Shown: in pieces, positions 1 to 11,179 of the stretch
Position numbering within the stretch: the first letter of the stretch is position 1
Layout: every line of letters starts with the position of its first letter
Assembly (NCBI GenBank): GCA_017591395.1
Contig: WEDG01000370.1
Coordinates: 1 to 64,000, forward strand
Reading direction: 5' to 3'
Source: Schistocephalus solidus
Lineage: Eukaryota > Platyhelminthes > Cestoda > Diphyllobothriidea > Diphyllobothriidae
Length of the DNA stretch: 64,000 nt
Program-made: the position numbers and the translations under genes
The notes under the pieces: model-generated
Databases searched by the model: none
The model's input: only the letters and a program-made list of their open reading frames with translations
Told to the model about the DNA's origin: nothing

Positions 1-870
1 AACCACAAGTGGTTAAGCCACATCAGCGCACAATTACCTACACCAATACATAGACAACACCTCACCATCATCACGTACCTGATAATATCACGGTGTCCTA
101 GAAACCGTGGCTTGGAATGCTGCCAATTCGACGCTTACACAGACCACGCCGTCGGCCCAGTGTATGTGCTGTGTGTAGTCGAGTGGCTGACTAGTGGACT
201 GGGAGTCAGATAGCGATGGCTCCTCCATATCCCCTGCGTAAGTGAATCCTGGATTGTGTGTGTTATGGGGGCTAGGTCGTGCTGTGGCGCGCGAAGACGG
301 GATACGCCGACCTGCCAGCCAATGCGCCCACTCCCACATTAGACAACTGACCGGCTCGGAAGGTGGTCTGATTGTGAAGGTGGTGAGAAGTGAGGTCAAC
401 GGCTCTGCGCATTTTCCTCACTATAAACAATCTGACGCGCTTGAAACTATCACGGTGCGCTAAAAGCCGTGGCTTGGAAGGTTGCCAACTGACGGGATAA
501 CTCGGACCGCGTGGTCTGCCCATGTAGCTTTTTGTGTGGAGTCGCTGACTGGCGGACTGAGGGTCAGGCTGCAATGGCTCCTTCGTAATGTGGCCTTAAT
601 GGCACTCCACTCCATGGGATCCGAGCCAGGTGTGGTGGCACGCCCATGGGAGCGTCTCCGACCGCGCCAGCCTCCTGCGCCCTCTCCCATCTCTGGTCTT
701 CTTGATTCTCTCAGTACACCGGGCTCAGGTGCGGGAGGAGGAGAGAGTGCGGTAGATGCAGCGCAAGTCTACTATCACTTTAAACTAAATAAAACGCAAG
801 TCATCGTCTCTGCACCACCCTTCCGGGGAGCATAAGTTGGAAATCGTCGAACTCGACGGTCGAACTTTCG
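1..870 (+). repeat. GC-rich tandem repeat, left-edge copy
   Basis: This block matches 62695-63545 almost end to end in the same orientation, and part of it matches 43380-43865 in reverse. It is itself made of two related subunits: the hairpin region at 90-108 recurs at 452-470 (period about 362). Both subunits share a core 'CCGTGGCTTGGAA..TTGCCAA' followed by a stretch ending 'GTCAG.....TGGCTCCT'. The block starts just after the point where, in the right-edge copy, a zinc-finger frame ends, so the finger frame may lie immediately outside the window. Reading frames inside it are not conserved between copies, so I treat it as non-coding. GC content is clearly higher than in the surrounding AT-rich DNA. 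Confidence 0.8.
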
Positions 871-3126
871 TGTTAGGGTTAGGGGACGGGCACATTTACC
901 CGCCCTGGAATTATGCACAGGGCCACCTTTATTGCATGGGCAGGCGTTCCTATTCCCACATCCTGTTTAGGGGGCCGTATAAGTCATCGTCACCTTATTG
1001 AAAAAATCACGAAGACGGCATTGGCCGACTATCGCATGCAATGAAACCAATGCGACCTTCGTTTTTGGTCTACAGCAACAGTGATGCCGTTCATTCGGGG
1101 TTAACTTTTGCAAGCAAGGGAGTCTAAGATGTGAGAGCTCATTGGCACCTCTTAGTGAGCTCAACGTTACTGTGCTCTTACTGTTCCAAAGTTTACCACA
1201 AGCTAGGGTCAGCCGTCCTGACGCAAACACACCCCACCGCTATGTACTACACTGCTGTCGCTGTCTGCAGGAACGTCTGACTGATTGGTCCGAAGCGGAC
1301 CTCATTCCGGTGACTTTCCTGCCACAGAGATGAGCAGTCGACAGCTCTCGCACGTGATGAGAATGCTGGCGCCGAACGATAACGAGGTCGGACCCCTGCA
1401 CTCGTGCTGCGTGCGTGCGGTTGAGGTCAGAGGCTGTGGTGGCGACCTGCGATGTTGTCCAGGCGACGGTGAAACCACCACCGTAAAGCACATCGCACCT
1501 GCACGAGCGCGTATACACACGAAACTACGAATTGGCGTCCCATGGCTCCGCTGGCCTCAAGCGTCACCAAAGATGGGGTGGGGGAATGAAACCGGTGTGG
1601 CAGTGTCAGGGCGACCGGGAGGTCAAATAAATAACTAAGTCGAAAGTTGCTTTTTGTCGCTTTTGGAGTTTAGTGCACTCAACTTACGTGCAAAGACGTA
1701 ACGGGCTGACGTGCGGTAGTCACACGTCTGAATGGTGAGCTAGGCCTAGCATGGAGTGAAATTCGTTGGGTAAAAAGCGAGGTTGATAAAGCCTGTGGAT
1801 AGTAGCTACCACAAGCCAGGCTGTCGAGTCTTTAGAACGCTGAATGATTGCCAGTTCATCGGGGTACGAATGAATACACCCGGCGATTGACTCAACAGAG
1901 CAATTCACAGCCACCCGATACCAATAGCCTTTCGGCCTTGGCAAGTGAATTTAGGCTGACTATGTTTTTAGTTTACAAAGATTAATTTTCTCAATAGGAA
2001 TGCAGTGGCTTAGCGTTGCTAGCATTGTAACACCCATAGTTAGGTTATTTGACAGCAACCACATACAGCTTAGTGCAGATGGTACTCCCTTCACTCATTG
2101 TAGGCAATTCCCATGACGTGAACTTGTGACCCTTGCACGCCAAAGTAAACGGTATAATGCTTGTCAATTTAGATGAACGCCGGGCTGACGAGGTCAGAAG
2201 GCCTATCTTACTTACAAACTGTTTCTTGTCCTATCTGGAAAGAAGATCAACATGCCTTTTTCAGCCACGCACTGGCAGAAAAACATGTATGTCTTGGTAT
2301 TGCTAATACCGGCCTTTGCGTACCAGATAGATCTAATTCCTGGCAGTTTTGGTAGCAAATTATTCCAGGAACTCCGATGCCCTGAGGGTTCCCCAGTCTT
2401 GAAAACGCTCATACACAACCCAGAATGTCAGGGTAGAAGAGGAGAGGCCACCCATACATAGAAAGCCAGACCAAGTGTTCATGAGTCCCTTTCGAATTGG
2501 TGCCCGGTGGTAGCTGCAAATGTCTTCCATTTTTGAAGATTTTCTTCGGCAACTTTAGTTATTAATTGGTACAAATCTCATTGGAATCTCAATCTATACG
2601 GGTACACATGGTGCAAATAATTTATTTCGTTGTAATTTATTACAAAGGAATCAAAAAATGTACATTTGTAAGTAGGTGCTCTTTTACGTAAAAGTAAACT
2701 TCCTAAAAGCAACAACCCTCTCAATGGGACAGAGGACGAGTCATGCAGTCTCACCGTGCTAACGATTCGTGACCAATTGCTATGCAAACTTCCATGTCAG
2801 GTAAAAACTGAATCAGTTCTATTTTAGCGTCCACCTTTCCATTCTCCGAAGGCACGACTAGTCAAGTCATTGGGACAAATGCCAGTGTGCATTTTTTTCC
2901 CCAGAAAGTGATCTCCTTTTCATGACTGAGAGGAAGGAGCCTTGATAACTGTAACTCCTTGTTTGTTTTCTAGAAATGTCGGCCTCACACCCGACCCCAT
3001 AACCCATGAAAACGCGCGGTAGTGAAGTTAGAAAATTAGCCCATGGTTATAGTTATCAGGGTTCTTTTTCCACCATTTAAATGGAGTCCACAGCTTTTTG
3101 CATGGGAGCCGTCGTTACGACTCCAA
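871..3126. other. No gene recognised
   Basis: No reading frame here resembles a family I know, and no exon is bounded by convincing splice signals. 1200-1640 is GC-richer than its surroundings and open in several frames on both strands, which fits old repeat DNA better than a gene. 2600-3100 is AT-rich. Confidence 0.4.
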
Positions 3127-3326
3127 CTCTCCCTCCTCCTCCTCCCTCCTCCTCCTCCTCCTCCTCCTCCTCCTCCTCCTCCTCCTCCCTCCTCCTCCTC
3201 CTCCCTCCTCCTCCTCCCTCCCTCCTCCTCCCTCCTCCTCCTCCCTCCCTCCTCCTCCCTCCTCCTCCTCCTCCTCCTCCTCCTCCTCCTCCTCCTCCTC
3301 CTCCTCCCTCCCTCCTCCTCCTCCTC

Positions 3327-3358
<32 letters not shown>
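3127..3358. repeat. (CCT)n / (GCT)n microsatellite
   Basis: About 200 bp of CTC/CCT triplets with regular CCCT interruptions run into about nine GCT triplets (3331-3358). Frames through it translate to poly-Pro/Ser/Leu or poly-Glu/Gly/Arg on all sides. They are artefacts of the repeat and not a gene. Confidence 0.97.
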
Positions 3359-3360
<2 letters not shown>

Positions 3361-3439
3361 TTCCCACCCTTGTCAAAATCTTCCCTTCCTTTTTATCCTT
3401 TTCCACTTCGTTTTCTCTCTATTTCTAAAGGCCAATACC

Positions 3440-3790
3440 ACCACTCGTTAATAAATGCTCACCGATCGCTAACGGAACTCACTTATCGCGTTCCGCCTTA
3501 GGGCCCACTTCCGAGCCCCGCCAGCAGCGGCACAGTGGTTAGTAGTAGTAAAGGCATGCGAATAATACCTACAGAGAAAAGGGAGACTGGAATGGCCAGT
3601 TCTGGTTCATTAGCCGTCGCCAACCAGTCATACCCAACCCCAGGTGATGCCCCCAAAGGTGAGAGCGTTGGACTTCTGGTCCGCAGGTCGCGGGTTCAAG
3701 CCCCAGATGAGGCACCACCTGGGGTAAGGTATGACTGGCTGATAAGGGCTAATGAGCCAGAAATGGCAATTACAATGTCCGTTGTCTTTA
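3440..3790. repeat. Inverted pair of tRNA-related SINE copies
   Basis: 3580-3645 is close to the reverse complement of 3716-3781; both carry the SINE body (plus sense 'TATGACTGGCTGAT', 'GCCAGAAATGG', 'TTGTCTTTATCG'). Between them lies a tRNA-like head with a B-box-like GGTTCAAGCCC at 3693-3703. 3440-3650 also matches 58100-58300, including the 'AATGCTCACCGAT.GCTAA' segment, so a longer unit is repeated. The same body occurs at 44105-44275, 44340-44420, 44640-44776 and 58200-58350. I read this as two SINEs head to head and not as a tRNA gene, because no cloverleaf with a paired acceptor stem can be built. Confidence 0.8.
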
Positions 3791-3844
3791 TCGACATTGC
3801 TCATCTACCAATACCATAACCCATGCTGCTAGTACTGTTACTGT

Positions 3845-3987
<143 letters not shown>

Positions 3988-6429
3988 GCACCACCACCAC
4001 TATATCATCCTCAGCATTATCATCATCTTCTTCGTACCCTTGCTATCCAACGTTTATGGAAGTTACACATAAAAGCCACATAATTTGATAAGGTTGCATG
4101 ACAATTTCTAAAGTCTTTTTGATATCACATGCTCACTTGGGTGCGAAGGAACTATATACCCAAAGCGTTGATCTAATCAGGTTCAAAATTCCTTTGCTTG
4201 ACGTTACTTTACATCTTATCACGGATGACAATGAAGCTGGATTTTTCCGGTCTCAGCCACCTGACGGATTCATAGGGAACTTATAAAATGTTAAGTTGCT
4301 TATTCTTCACAACGTCGACTGGCTGCAGGGTGGTATCAGCCACTCCACAGCAGAAAATTGTATGCAAACGCACCTTCGTAAAGACACAAATGCTGATGAA
4401 TTTGGGATGGCAGATGGGGCGCGGGGATGTAAGGGGGAGAAGTACGGAGACACAAAAGTTGCACCATCTCTTTTTGTCCTAGACGTAGGCCAGGGGCCAA
4501 CAGATCAGTGATCTACCAAACGTCTAAGGAGTTCCAGTGACCATGGCAACAGAAATGGGTTGACAGCCCTGCACGTTTCAGTTTCCAGACAGGGTCCATC
4601 CTACCACATGCAAGTCGTTTCGGCAGCCATGTTGGGTTTGCTTTGAAAAGTTGAATACATTCTGCAGGCACAAATTAAGCAGATGCTTGTCCACCTGCGT
4701 ATCCTCGCAGCTTGCGCGCACAGGCAATGTGGGATACGATGTCAACCAAGAAGTTAACAGGTGAAAACTACACAGATGCCTAAGTCCACACCGGGTGCAC
4801 AGACAAGGAGCAATTTGTGAGCAAGTAAAATGTCAGCCGGTGAGCAGTAAGACCTGAAAAATATATAAAATAGCTACTGATAAATCCTGGAAGAGGAACA
4901 TGACTATCCCCATTTCGGTGATTAGCCAGTCCAAATCGATTTATTATCTGAGTTGTCATAAATTGGGGAACTGCTAGCTGATGAGGACGAACAGGTCAGA
5001 AACTATCTCGTAAGCATGTTTGCCGAGATTTACCCCGTCACGCAGAACAATGGTGATGTACTGTGCGCTCTCTTTTGAACGTACCTTTCTTTAACGGAAG
5101 AACACAATGACAAATTTTTTTATAACTTTATAACCTAGGGGTTTAAGCCGTTGACAAACACTCTAGCAGTAACCTAGTTCAGGCACCCACGTGGGCGATT
5201 CCGTCTTGGGAGAAGGCTTATTGCTCCTCTATTCTGTCACTGATCTGATGAAATTAGTCCAAAACATGCTGAACTAAATTGGGGCCAGGAAATTCCATTG
5301 GATATGTGCGACAATTGATGCTATGAGAGATTCTATCATATAGCGCAAACCAGTAGCGTTTCTCTAAAAAAAAACTGGACTTGTCGCAGCAGGCTAAGTT
5401 AATAGGGGAGGCCCTGGCCGCTACAACCTTCTGGCCCGGCTCCCTAGAAGGAGATACGAAGTGGGACGCCACTTGGGAGGATAATTTATTCTGTACAGAA
5501 CTATCGCAGAAGGGGTTGGAGGAAGTTGACTGTCAGATGAGGGCACGTTCAGCCGCCGCGTCTGCGATGTCCCCAAGTGCGTGCGAGACCGTGCGGTCGC
5601 GGTTGGGTGTGAGTCAGCCTTGAAGATGATTGGCCGGTGTGGACAGCCAGGATTGTCAAGGGCCAGACAACCCCTGGTGCGCACGTGCATGTAGACGCGA
5701 GAGGTTCGGTGTTCAGCATTGACACAGCGTTGGGTCACTACAGGCTCCTCTCGTCTGGACTTCAGACAACTCTGCTCAACCATGAATGGGATCTCCATCA
5801 ATTCAGTCGTGCTACGAATTTCGCTCGTTTTTTATTCGATCTTCAAATCTGGACTCATCTTTTTATCCTTTTTAATCATAGGTTGGACACTGGGATACGT
5901 ACTCCCGTGGTCATTCGCTAAAGTCCCAAAAGGCCACCTGCAATAGGGGAGGTAGTTGTAACAGTTTCCAACCAATGTCAAATACATCACTGACTCGCAC
6001 AGTTCGAATAAGCTCGTTCGTGACCTACATGTAACCATGGTATTTTAAACCATAATTTTGCCTATAAGTAGAATTTGTTCAAAATCCTTTTCGCAGCAAG
6101 AATGGATGCCTGCAACCCAATCTCACATTTTCAAAACAGAAATGGATGAGAACCAGTAACAAGCCCACATCTTCACAGCTTGTTATAGCTTCGGAGCATT
6201 GTTATAACCGGACGACCGGACGATCAGCACCTGGAGCCAGCCAAAGTCCTCCGCTGCCGCCGCCGCAGCGGCCGGTGTTGTTGATAAGGATAATGAGGAT
6301 GACGACAACGACAACGAAGACATCATCGTCGACGTCGAGAGCGCTTGTAAGTTGAAATCACTAATAGTCACGAAAACCCATTGTAAATGAGAAGAAAAAG
6401 GAGGTGTATTTGAGAAATAAGACGGGCTC
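3988..6429. other. No gene recognised; some GC-rich repeat-like DNA
   Basis: No supported gene. 5380-5800 is GC-rich and open in several frames on both strands but resembles nothing I know. 6240-6345 is low-complexity, CCG-rich and then GAY-rich ('GACGACAACGACAACGA'). It lies just downstream of the minus-strand Penelope-like fragment and may belong to its 3' flank. Confidence 0.4.
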
Positions 6430-6434
6430 ACTGG

Positions 6435-6500
6435 AACCAAGTTATTAATGTGCTGACGTTTCGGAGAACGTGGTCGGCTCTCCATGGTCAAAGCGTTGAC
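6435..6500 (-). ncRNA. Hammerhead-like hairpin at 3' side of Penelope-like fragment
   Basis: Read on the minus strand, a degenerate 'TTTGACCATGG' (compare 'CTGANGATGG' elsewhere in the window) is followed by a five-pair stem GGAGA/TCTCC (6479-6483 with 6463-6467) and then GAAACGTC (6455-6462). This is the arrangement of hammerhead stem II plus its GAAA core. It lies about 270 bp downstream of the GIY-YIG frame. Hammerhead motifs are known from Penelope-like elements. Stems I and III are not demonstrable here, so activity is not claimed. Confidence 0.5.
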
Positions 6501-6771
6501 TGCGGTTTTCAAGCAGAACCGTAAATGGCGTGTCATTGCCTATTTGTCAGCCTTGGGTTGATCGATTTTCTTTCTCGCTGCCTTTCCCCCCTATTTGACG
6601 GGCAATCTAGCTGTGTGCGTTATGAGTCACTCCCTTGATTGGGGGAGGGGGTGGAGGTAGTGGAGCCTTTGCCGTTTTTTTCGGTACGGCGGCTCTTTTT
6701 TCTTCCTCGGGTGAGTTCGTTCTAGGGTTGTGTCTGCGTGGCGTTCTTAAGGGCTGCGTGGTCTTCTTGTT

Positions 6772-7480
6772 TTAACCTATATGCACGTAAGGACGAATGA
6801 CTTTATAAGCTACAGGAAGGTCAACCTGCCTGTTGATGGAGTTGGCATCTGAATAACACGCCTCAAAGGTTAGCCACTCTGTCTTTGAGTTGCCCCGGAT
6901 TAAGATGGTAACTCCCCGAGGATCGAAATTATGGCCATTTTCTCCAGCCTGCGTTAAAAGCTGAGGGTTTGGATCTACTCTCCTAGTTGTGAGTCTACAA
7001 TTTCCGCCCGGTTTCCCCAACGTAATTACAGCCCCCTCGTTACAAGTTATTTTGTAGACAACTACTGAGATTTCAGTGAGTGGCCCCGTGTCCTTGGGTT
7101 GAATCAAACGGCGACGAATTGTTGCTTTTGGGTCGATGGGCTATGCCTACCCCAGCAGGTTGTAGCAGCCGAGAAAACGCCTTATAAACTTCATTTGTGA
7201 ACCGCCCAACCGAACAACAGTGGCATAGGCTACACCACCACCACTCCTGCCCGTCAAACATCCTCCAAAGGGCTGAGGCAGCGTACAAAAATCGATCAAC
7301 TGGAGACCGACAAACGGGCCATGGCACACCGCTTCCAGTCCTGTTCGATTAACTGCGGTTAACGCTTTGACAAGGGGATCCGGCCAAGCTCTATTAGACT
7401 TCAGCACATGAATATATTTGTTCAGAGAAACCCACCTTATTTGTGCAATTATCAACCCCGATCTGTCAACTTTGCCAAGG
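6772..7480 (-). mobile_element. Penelope-like element, GIY-YIG endonuclease part (decayed)
   Basis: Penelope-like retroelements end with a GIY-YIG nuclease that nicks target DNA for reverse transcription. On the minus strand a first frame (about 7215-7110) reads 'FSRLLQPAGVGIAHRPK'. A second frame (about 7120-6772) continues 'IRRRLIQPKD', 'SVVVYKITCNEG', 'GENGHNFD' and 'NSINRQVDLPVAYKVIR'. These match the order typical of the family: the '..RPKATLRR...PKD' linker, the VYKI-C start of the nuclease, the GHxF motif and the SINR..DLP..Y..LR end. The two parts are joined by a frameshift near 7115. The YIG position reads ITLG, so a key Tyr is gone and the copy is dead. I could not find the upstream reverse transcriptase domain. 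Hammerhead-like hairpins lie on both sides (6435-6500 and about 7655-7725). Confidence 0.8.
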
Positions 7481-7649
7481 AGGTGAATCCCCCATCTGGA
7501 AACACGACCCGGCTTCCTTTTTATTAACCATGTACCAAATAAAGCATTTATTGGGCTTTCTGGAAAAATGGAGTATTTAATAAACAGTTGCCACTGCCAT
7601 TCCTGTATTTTTGGGGATTGCAGAGGATCAAAAAAAGAGGTTTATACTG

Positions 7650-7830
7650 GGAAAGGTTAATTGAAGGTGCGACGTTTCTAGTATTTGTTTTACCTAGCTA
7701 CCTTCAGAGGCTAGGGTGGCGTGCACAAAGGTCTCTCTCGACAGCGCACTTTGCTTGATACGTAGCCCGCCAATGTCGATTACGGGGCTGTATCAGAGCT
7801 GAATGTCACCGTGACTTCTGTCAAAACCCC
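7650..7830 (-). repeat. Left arm of inverted repeat with hammerhead-like tail
   Basis: The 36 bp at 7745-7780 are the reverse complement of 8220-8255 with one mismatch. Weaker similarity extends from about 7650 to 7900 and from about 8100 to 8365. Read on the minus strand this arm contains CTGAAGG (7707-7701) and GAAACGTC (7678-7671), the same order as the other hammerhead-like tails, but the hairpin between them is weak. It lies 5' of the minus-strand Penelope-like fragment, where the upstream terminal repeat (pLTR) of such an element would sit. Confidence 0.6.
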
Positions 7831-8179
7831 TCTGTGGTAGATGACGATGACCGGCGGTACCGCAGGTTTCACGCCGCGATTGCCTCTCGTCAAGGAAGTT
7901 TATAAAACCAGATAGGGGGAAGGGCAACTTAATGCGGCAGTTGACTGAGCAGTTACTGGAAATCCAGGCTTCTTACACCTGCCTTTATATGTGAACATCA
8001 TCTCGACTCAAAATATCCATGAAGAGAAAGTGCAAGTTGTGATCCGTCTGCGTGGCATGAGTGACTCCCTCCGGCTCGGGGTTCACTTTTTGCACGGCCA
8101 ACTTATACTCATGCCTTCACGTTCGTTACCGTCGGCCAGATTTTCGAGACGCCCAATTATCTAAGCCGACAGAAGCGAA

Positions 8180-8365
8180 CCACGTCACCATAAATTTCGG
8201 GTCAGATGTATCCCACCAGTCGACATTGGCGGGCTACATATCAAGCAAAGTGCGCCATCTTGTGAGAGATATGTGCACAAAGTTTCAGTGGCTGGGCGAA
8301 ACAAATACGTAAAAAGTTGGAGCTCCAATAAACCTCTCCCGGTGAAAGCCTCTACTTTTTTGACT
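8180..8365 (+). repeat. Right arm of inverted repeat
   Basis: This is the plus-strand counterpart of 7650-7830. It shares the 36 bp core (8220-8255), 'GAGAGATATGTGCAC', and a tail 'AAACAAATACGTAAAAAGTT...AATAAACCTCTCCC' that lines up with the left arm's 'AAACAAATACTAGAAACGTC...AATTAACCTTTCCC'. Its hammerhead core is more decayed. About 350 bp of unassigned DNA separates the arms. Confidence 0.6.
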
Positions 8366-9139
8366 CTCGGTCCTCCCCAAAAACGACGAATCGATAGCGG
8401 AAAGTGCCTATTGAGTCCTCCACATTTCCAGAAAGGACAAGCGATGCCATATTTAGTACATGCAACGTACATAAGAAGACGGGAAGTAAGTGTGTGCGTC
8501 CAGTCAGGGTATCCGCCGTGTATGATTAGTGGTTCACGTTATATGCCTCATACCTGTGGTGGCTGCTGCACACCTCCCTTACCAGGCCTTCACCTCACCG
8601 ATGGATCTCCAAAACTATGCTCTGCTTAGCGGCAACACCTCGGTACCTGCCTCGACTGGCAGCCTAAACCAAGGAAGGGTATATGCCACTGTGCGTCTTC
8701 AAACCCAGTTGTTCTGCCCATTCACCTTTCTTTTCCTGACATGTAATCCCGTTGGCATTCCAGGCTAAATATTGGACTTCCTCCACTAAACAAGCCGTGG
8801 ACTAAAGTGCAATTGGACTACCGCCTGTGATCTCTAAGCAAGTCTATTTAGAAGTAGCACTTCTTACCCTGTCACAAGGGAAGGGGCTATAAAAGGTGCC
8901 CTAAACAACTGACGGGAACTCATTACATCTGTAAACTGATAGTGGCTCGCAGATGCAAAACTTTCTATCGAAATAACCAAACGAATACCAGCCTCCGTTC
9001 CCACCCTACTGGCCGCTTTAGTGATTCTATTCACTCTTGCTGTTTGAAATGTCAGATTTTAGGCAATCCGCGGAGCAATCATCCGAAAAGAAGGACGGTT
9101 TAGTCTCTCGAAGGCCTGCGTTCAATCGTGGGGAGATCG
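8366..9139. other. No gene recognised
   Basis: Mixed-composition DNA without an assignable domain. The longest frames on both strands overlap each other and show no family motif. Confidence 0.4.
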
Positions 9140-9560
9140 TTGTCCCCAGAGCCACCTGGAAGATTTCGGTGCCGGTTACGCCTTCCTCCGGAGTGACCAC
9201 CCAAAGGCAGATCGATACGACACTAGCGTCAATTTAGCCATTCGTAACAGCCTGGTAGGACGACTGTCTGGACTGCCGTAGGACACAAAGGACCATCTAA
9301 TTACTCTGCCCTAGCCGCTTTAGCGAGCCAACTTCCTCGTCGTTGTCAGCTTCCGCGCTCCTATATGCTGCAGCAAGGCGAACAACTGGTTTTAAAGAAA
9401 AAGTGTAGACTCTCCTAGCGACTGTGCGGAAGACGAAACAGTTGATTGTCCTCAGCGACATCAATGCCCACGCCGAGGCAGACAATACTGCCTGGGAGGA
9501 AATGCTAGGTCACCCTATTAATACAACGCTCTTTGTCTCCCTTGTGCCCCATATTACCCT
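9140..9560 (+). mobile_element. RTE-type LINE endonuclease fragment
   Basis: RTE LINEs encode an APE-type endonuclease followed by a reverse transcriptase. With frameshifts the plus strand reads 'LEDFGAGYAFLRSDHPKA', 'VNLAIRNSLVGRLSGLP', 'DHLITLP' and 'LATVRKTKQLIVLSDINAHA', then 'EADNTAWEEMLG'. This parallels the RTE endonuclease blocks 'GAGYTF.WSG.P', 'AIRNDIVGRLP.LP', 'LIVLGDFNAR' and 'AAWRGVLG'. In the catalytic block GDFNA has become SDINA, and in-frame stops are present, so the copy is inactive. It continues after an interruption at 9680-9900. Confidence 0.75.
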
Positions 9561-9562
9561 CT

Positions 9563-9630
9563 TGTGCGACTGTTTATGAAGATGGGTTCTAGAAAGAATC
9601 CGAAAAGTCAGGCCAATAAAACCCTGTTTC
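9563..9630 (+). ncRNA. Hammerhead-like hairpin tail
   Basis: 'TATGAAGATGG' is followed by a six-pair stem GGGTTC/GAATCC (9584-9589 with 9596-9601, loop TAGAAA), then GAAAAGTC and 'AGGCCAATAAA'. The last part closely matches 'AGGCTAATAAAG' after the hairpin at 33909-33942, so the two are one repeat family. It lies between the RTE endonuclease piece and the RTE linker piece. Stems I and III of a full ribozyme are not evident. Confidence 0.5.
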
Positions 9631-9679
9631 AGATATCATGCCTTCTTCTTCACGATTTCTTCCTGGAAATCGCCTCTTC

Positions 9680-9900
9680 ACGTACACTAGCGAAATGAAG
9701 AATTTCATTGCCTCTCTCAAGGAATACTATGGCACTGCACCAAGAGAACTGCGCCATTGCCCAGCTCTGCAGAACCACAATCGTCATGGGGAATTTGCAG
9801 AGTCTTAGGCACTGGGCTGAGTACTTCAGAAGCGTCCTCAAACACCCCTCCATAGTCTCCGACTCACCCATCGATCGGCTCTCCTAAATGGAGAAAAAAC
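9680..9900 (+). mobile_element. RTE-type LINE, endonuclease-RT linker fragment
   Basis: Two plus-strand frames read 'MKNFIASLKEYYGTAPREL' and then, after a frameshift, 'LRHWAEYFRSVLKHPS' and 'VSDSPIDRL'. These parallel the RTE linker motifs 'WK.FF.AIKAVYG' and 'LRRWAEHFRGVLNRPS..SD..I.RLP'. It follows the endonuclease fragment at 9140-9560 in the correct order. No reverse transcriptase domain follows, so the element is 3'-deleted or scattered. Confidence 0.65.
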
Positions 9901-9904
9901 CCGT

Positions 9905-11179
9905 TCGGACCTAACGCGTTCTGTTCCAGAAGCAGCAGTAGTTATAGACACCCTCGAGCAGGCATCTCCAGTTCAGCGACCACAAGACACTCATTTTTAG
10001 TGTGTCGCCTTGCTCGACGTGAGAACGTTGTCTGATATGTTCATGAAAAGTTCATATGATGACCGAGGGAGTTGGCGTTGGAGTTGCTAGACGATGACTA
10101 TCACTAGAATTTCCCAGCATCCCCAACTTCCGAAAAAAGCTGCATATCTTGATGAATTAATAGGTGCGACTGGGTTCCAGCGTACAGCAAACTACTTATG
10201 GAAACTGATCAAATCAATTAACCGCTGATCTATGTTTTTGTATTTTTGCTGATAATTTATGACCCTCCTGACGCACTTAGTCGATGGGAAAATTTTTGCA
10301 TTCAGGGAGGTAGATGATGGTGTAATGTGTATCGTGGGGTAACTGGATCTTGATTTGCTTTACCTGGAGTTAAATGATGTCAAATGCCCTTCTAGGCTAT
10401 GATGGGTTTAGTCAGCCGTGATACTTTCCTTGCGATAAAAGGGACGTGACATAACTTAGGTGTCAACTTCTCGTTAAGTGTTCTTCAGTTGGTCATCAGA
10501 CATCAACTGATGAAGGAGTATCAAAACCAGGTCTTATTAAAAAAAGAAAAGCGATTAAGCGGGTTGCTTTGTTGTAGGGTAATGCAGAACGTAAAGTGTT
10601 TTCACACGCAGCCGCACCTGCGTCACTAGATGAGGACTACAAAAGTTTAGGAATTTTTACGACCATCACAGCTGTCCAGAATGCCACAGTTCTCTTTATC
10701 TTCAGCAAACCGAGCAAAGGCATTCAGTTTGTTTCCTTCCCTTACACTGTAAATAAGCTATCAGTAAAGTTAGGAGTTGGATACCAATGAGAACCTTTCA
10801 ATACGCAAGCCGTAGAGGGAAGGCAGCGAGCATATCAATTCACATTCACTGATGTTTTGACAATAGAACATGCTGGCTAGTTCCAGAACACTACGAAAAC
10901 CATAGTAATTCCTATATTTTTAACGGACTACACTGATTTTCTTCTAAAGGGTAGGATGAATTAACGTACTGATTTCCTTCTTCGAGTATCCTACCACATC
11001 ATATTAGGTCCAGTCATTTTATTAAACTGAACAAAAGAGCAGAATTTCAAAATATCCTCGCTGACACCTAGTTGTTTCCAAAATCACGAGTCAGGGAATA
11101 CAGAGTTAATGGACAAGCTTTGACTGAGGCAGAGACAGCATAAAGGTAGCTGAGCAAATAGTTGCAGTAAGCCGTCTAC
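9905..11179. other. No gene recognised; one weak hammerhead-like spot
   Basis: No coding domain identified. At 10507-10540 'CTGATGAAGG' followed by 'ATCAAAACCAGGTC' and 'TTATTAAAA' loosely recalls the hammerhead-like tails elsewhere, but no stem II longer than three pairs forms. I do not annotate it separately. Confidence 0.35.

Noticed and set aside
242..835. Coding frames inside the left edge repeat on both strands
   Set aside because: The matching repeat at 62695-63545 does not keep these frames, and there is no domain, so they are non-coding.
3043..3501. Open frames of 100-150 codons rich in Pro, Ser, Leu, Glu or Gly
   Set aside because: They are translations of the CCT/GCT microsatellite in several frames on both strands.
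4978..5033. CTGATGA, a GAC/GTC stem, GAAA and a six-pair ATCTCG/CGAGAT stem, looking like a hammerhead ribozyme
   Set aside because: Stem II is only three pairs with an extra A before GAAA, and only one base pair is possible for stem I. The core cannot close, so I treat it as chance.
5421..5801. A 126-codon minus-strand frame in GC-rich DNA
   Set aside because: It overlaps an equally open plus-strand frame, and no family resemblance or splice context supports either.
8061..8768. Three overlapping 80-118 codon frames
   Set aside because: Part lies in the inverted repeat, frames overlap on both strands, and no motif is present.
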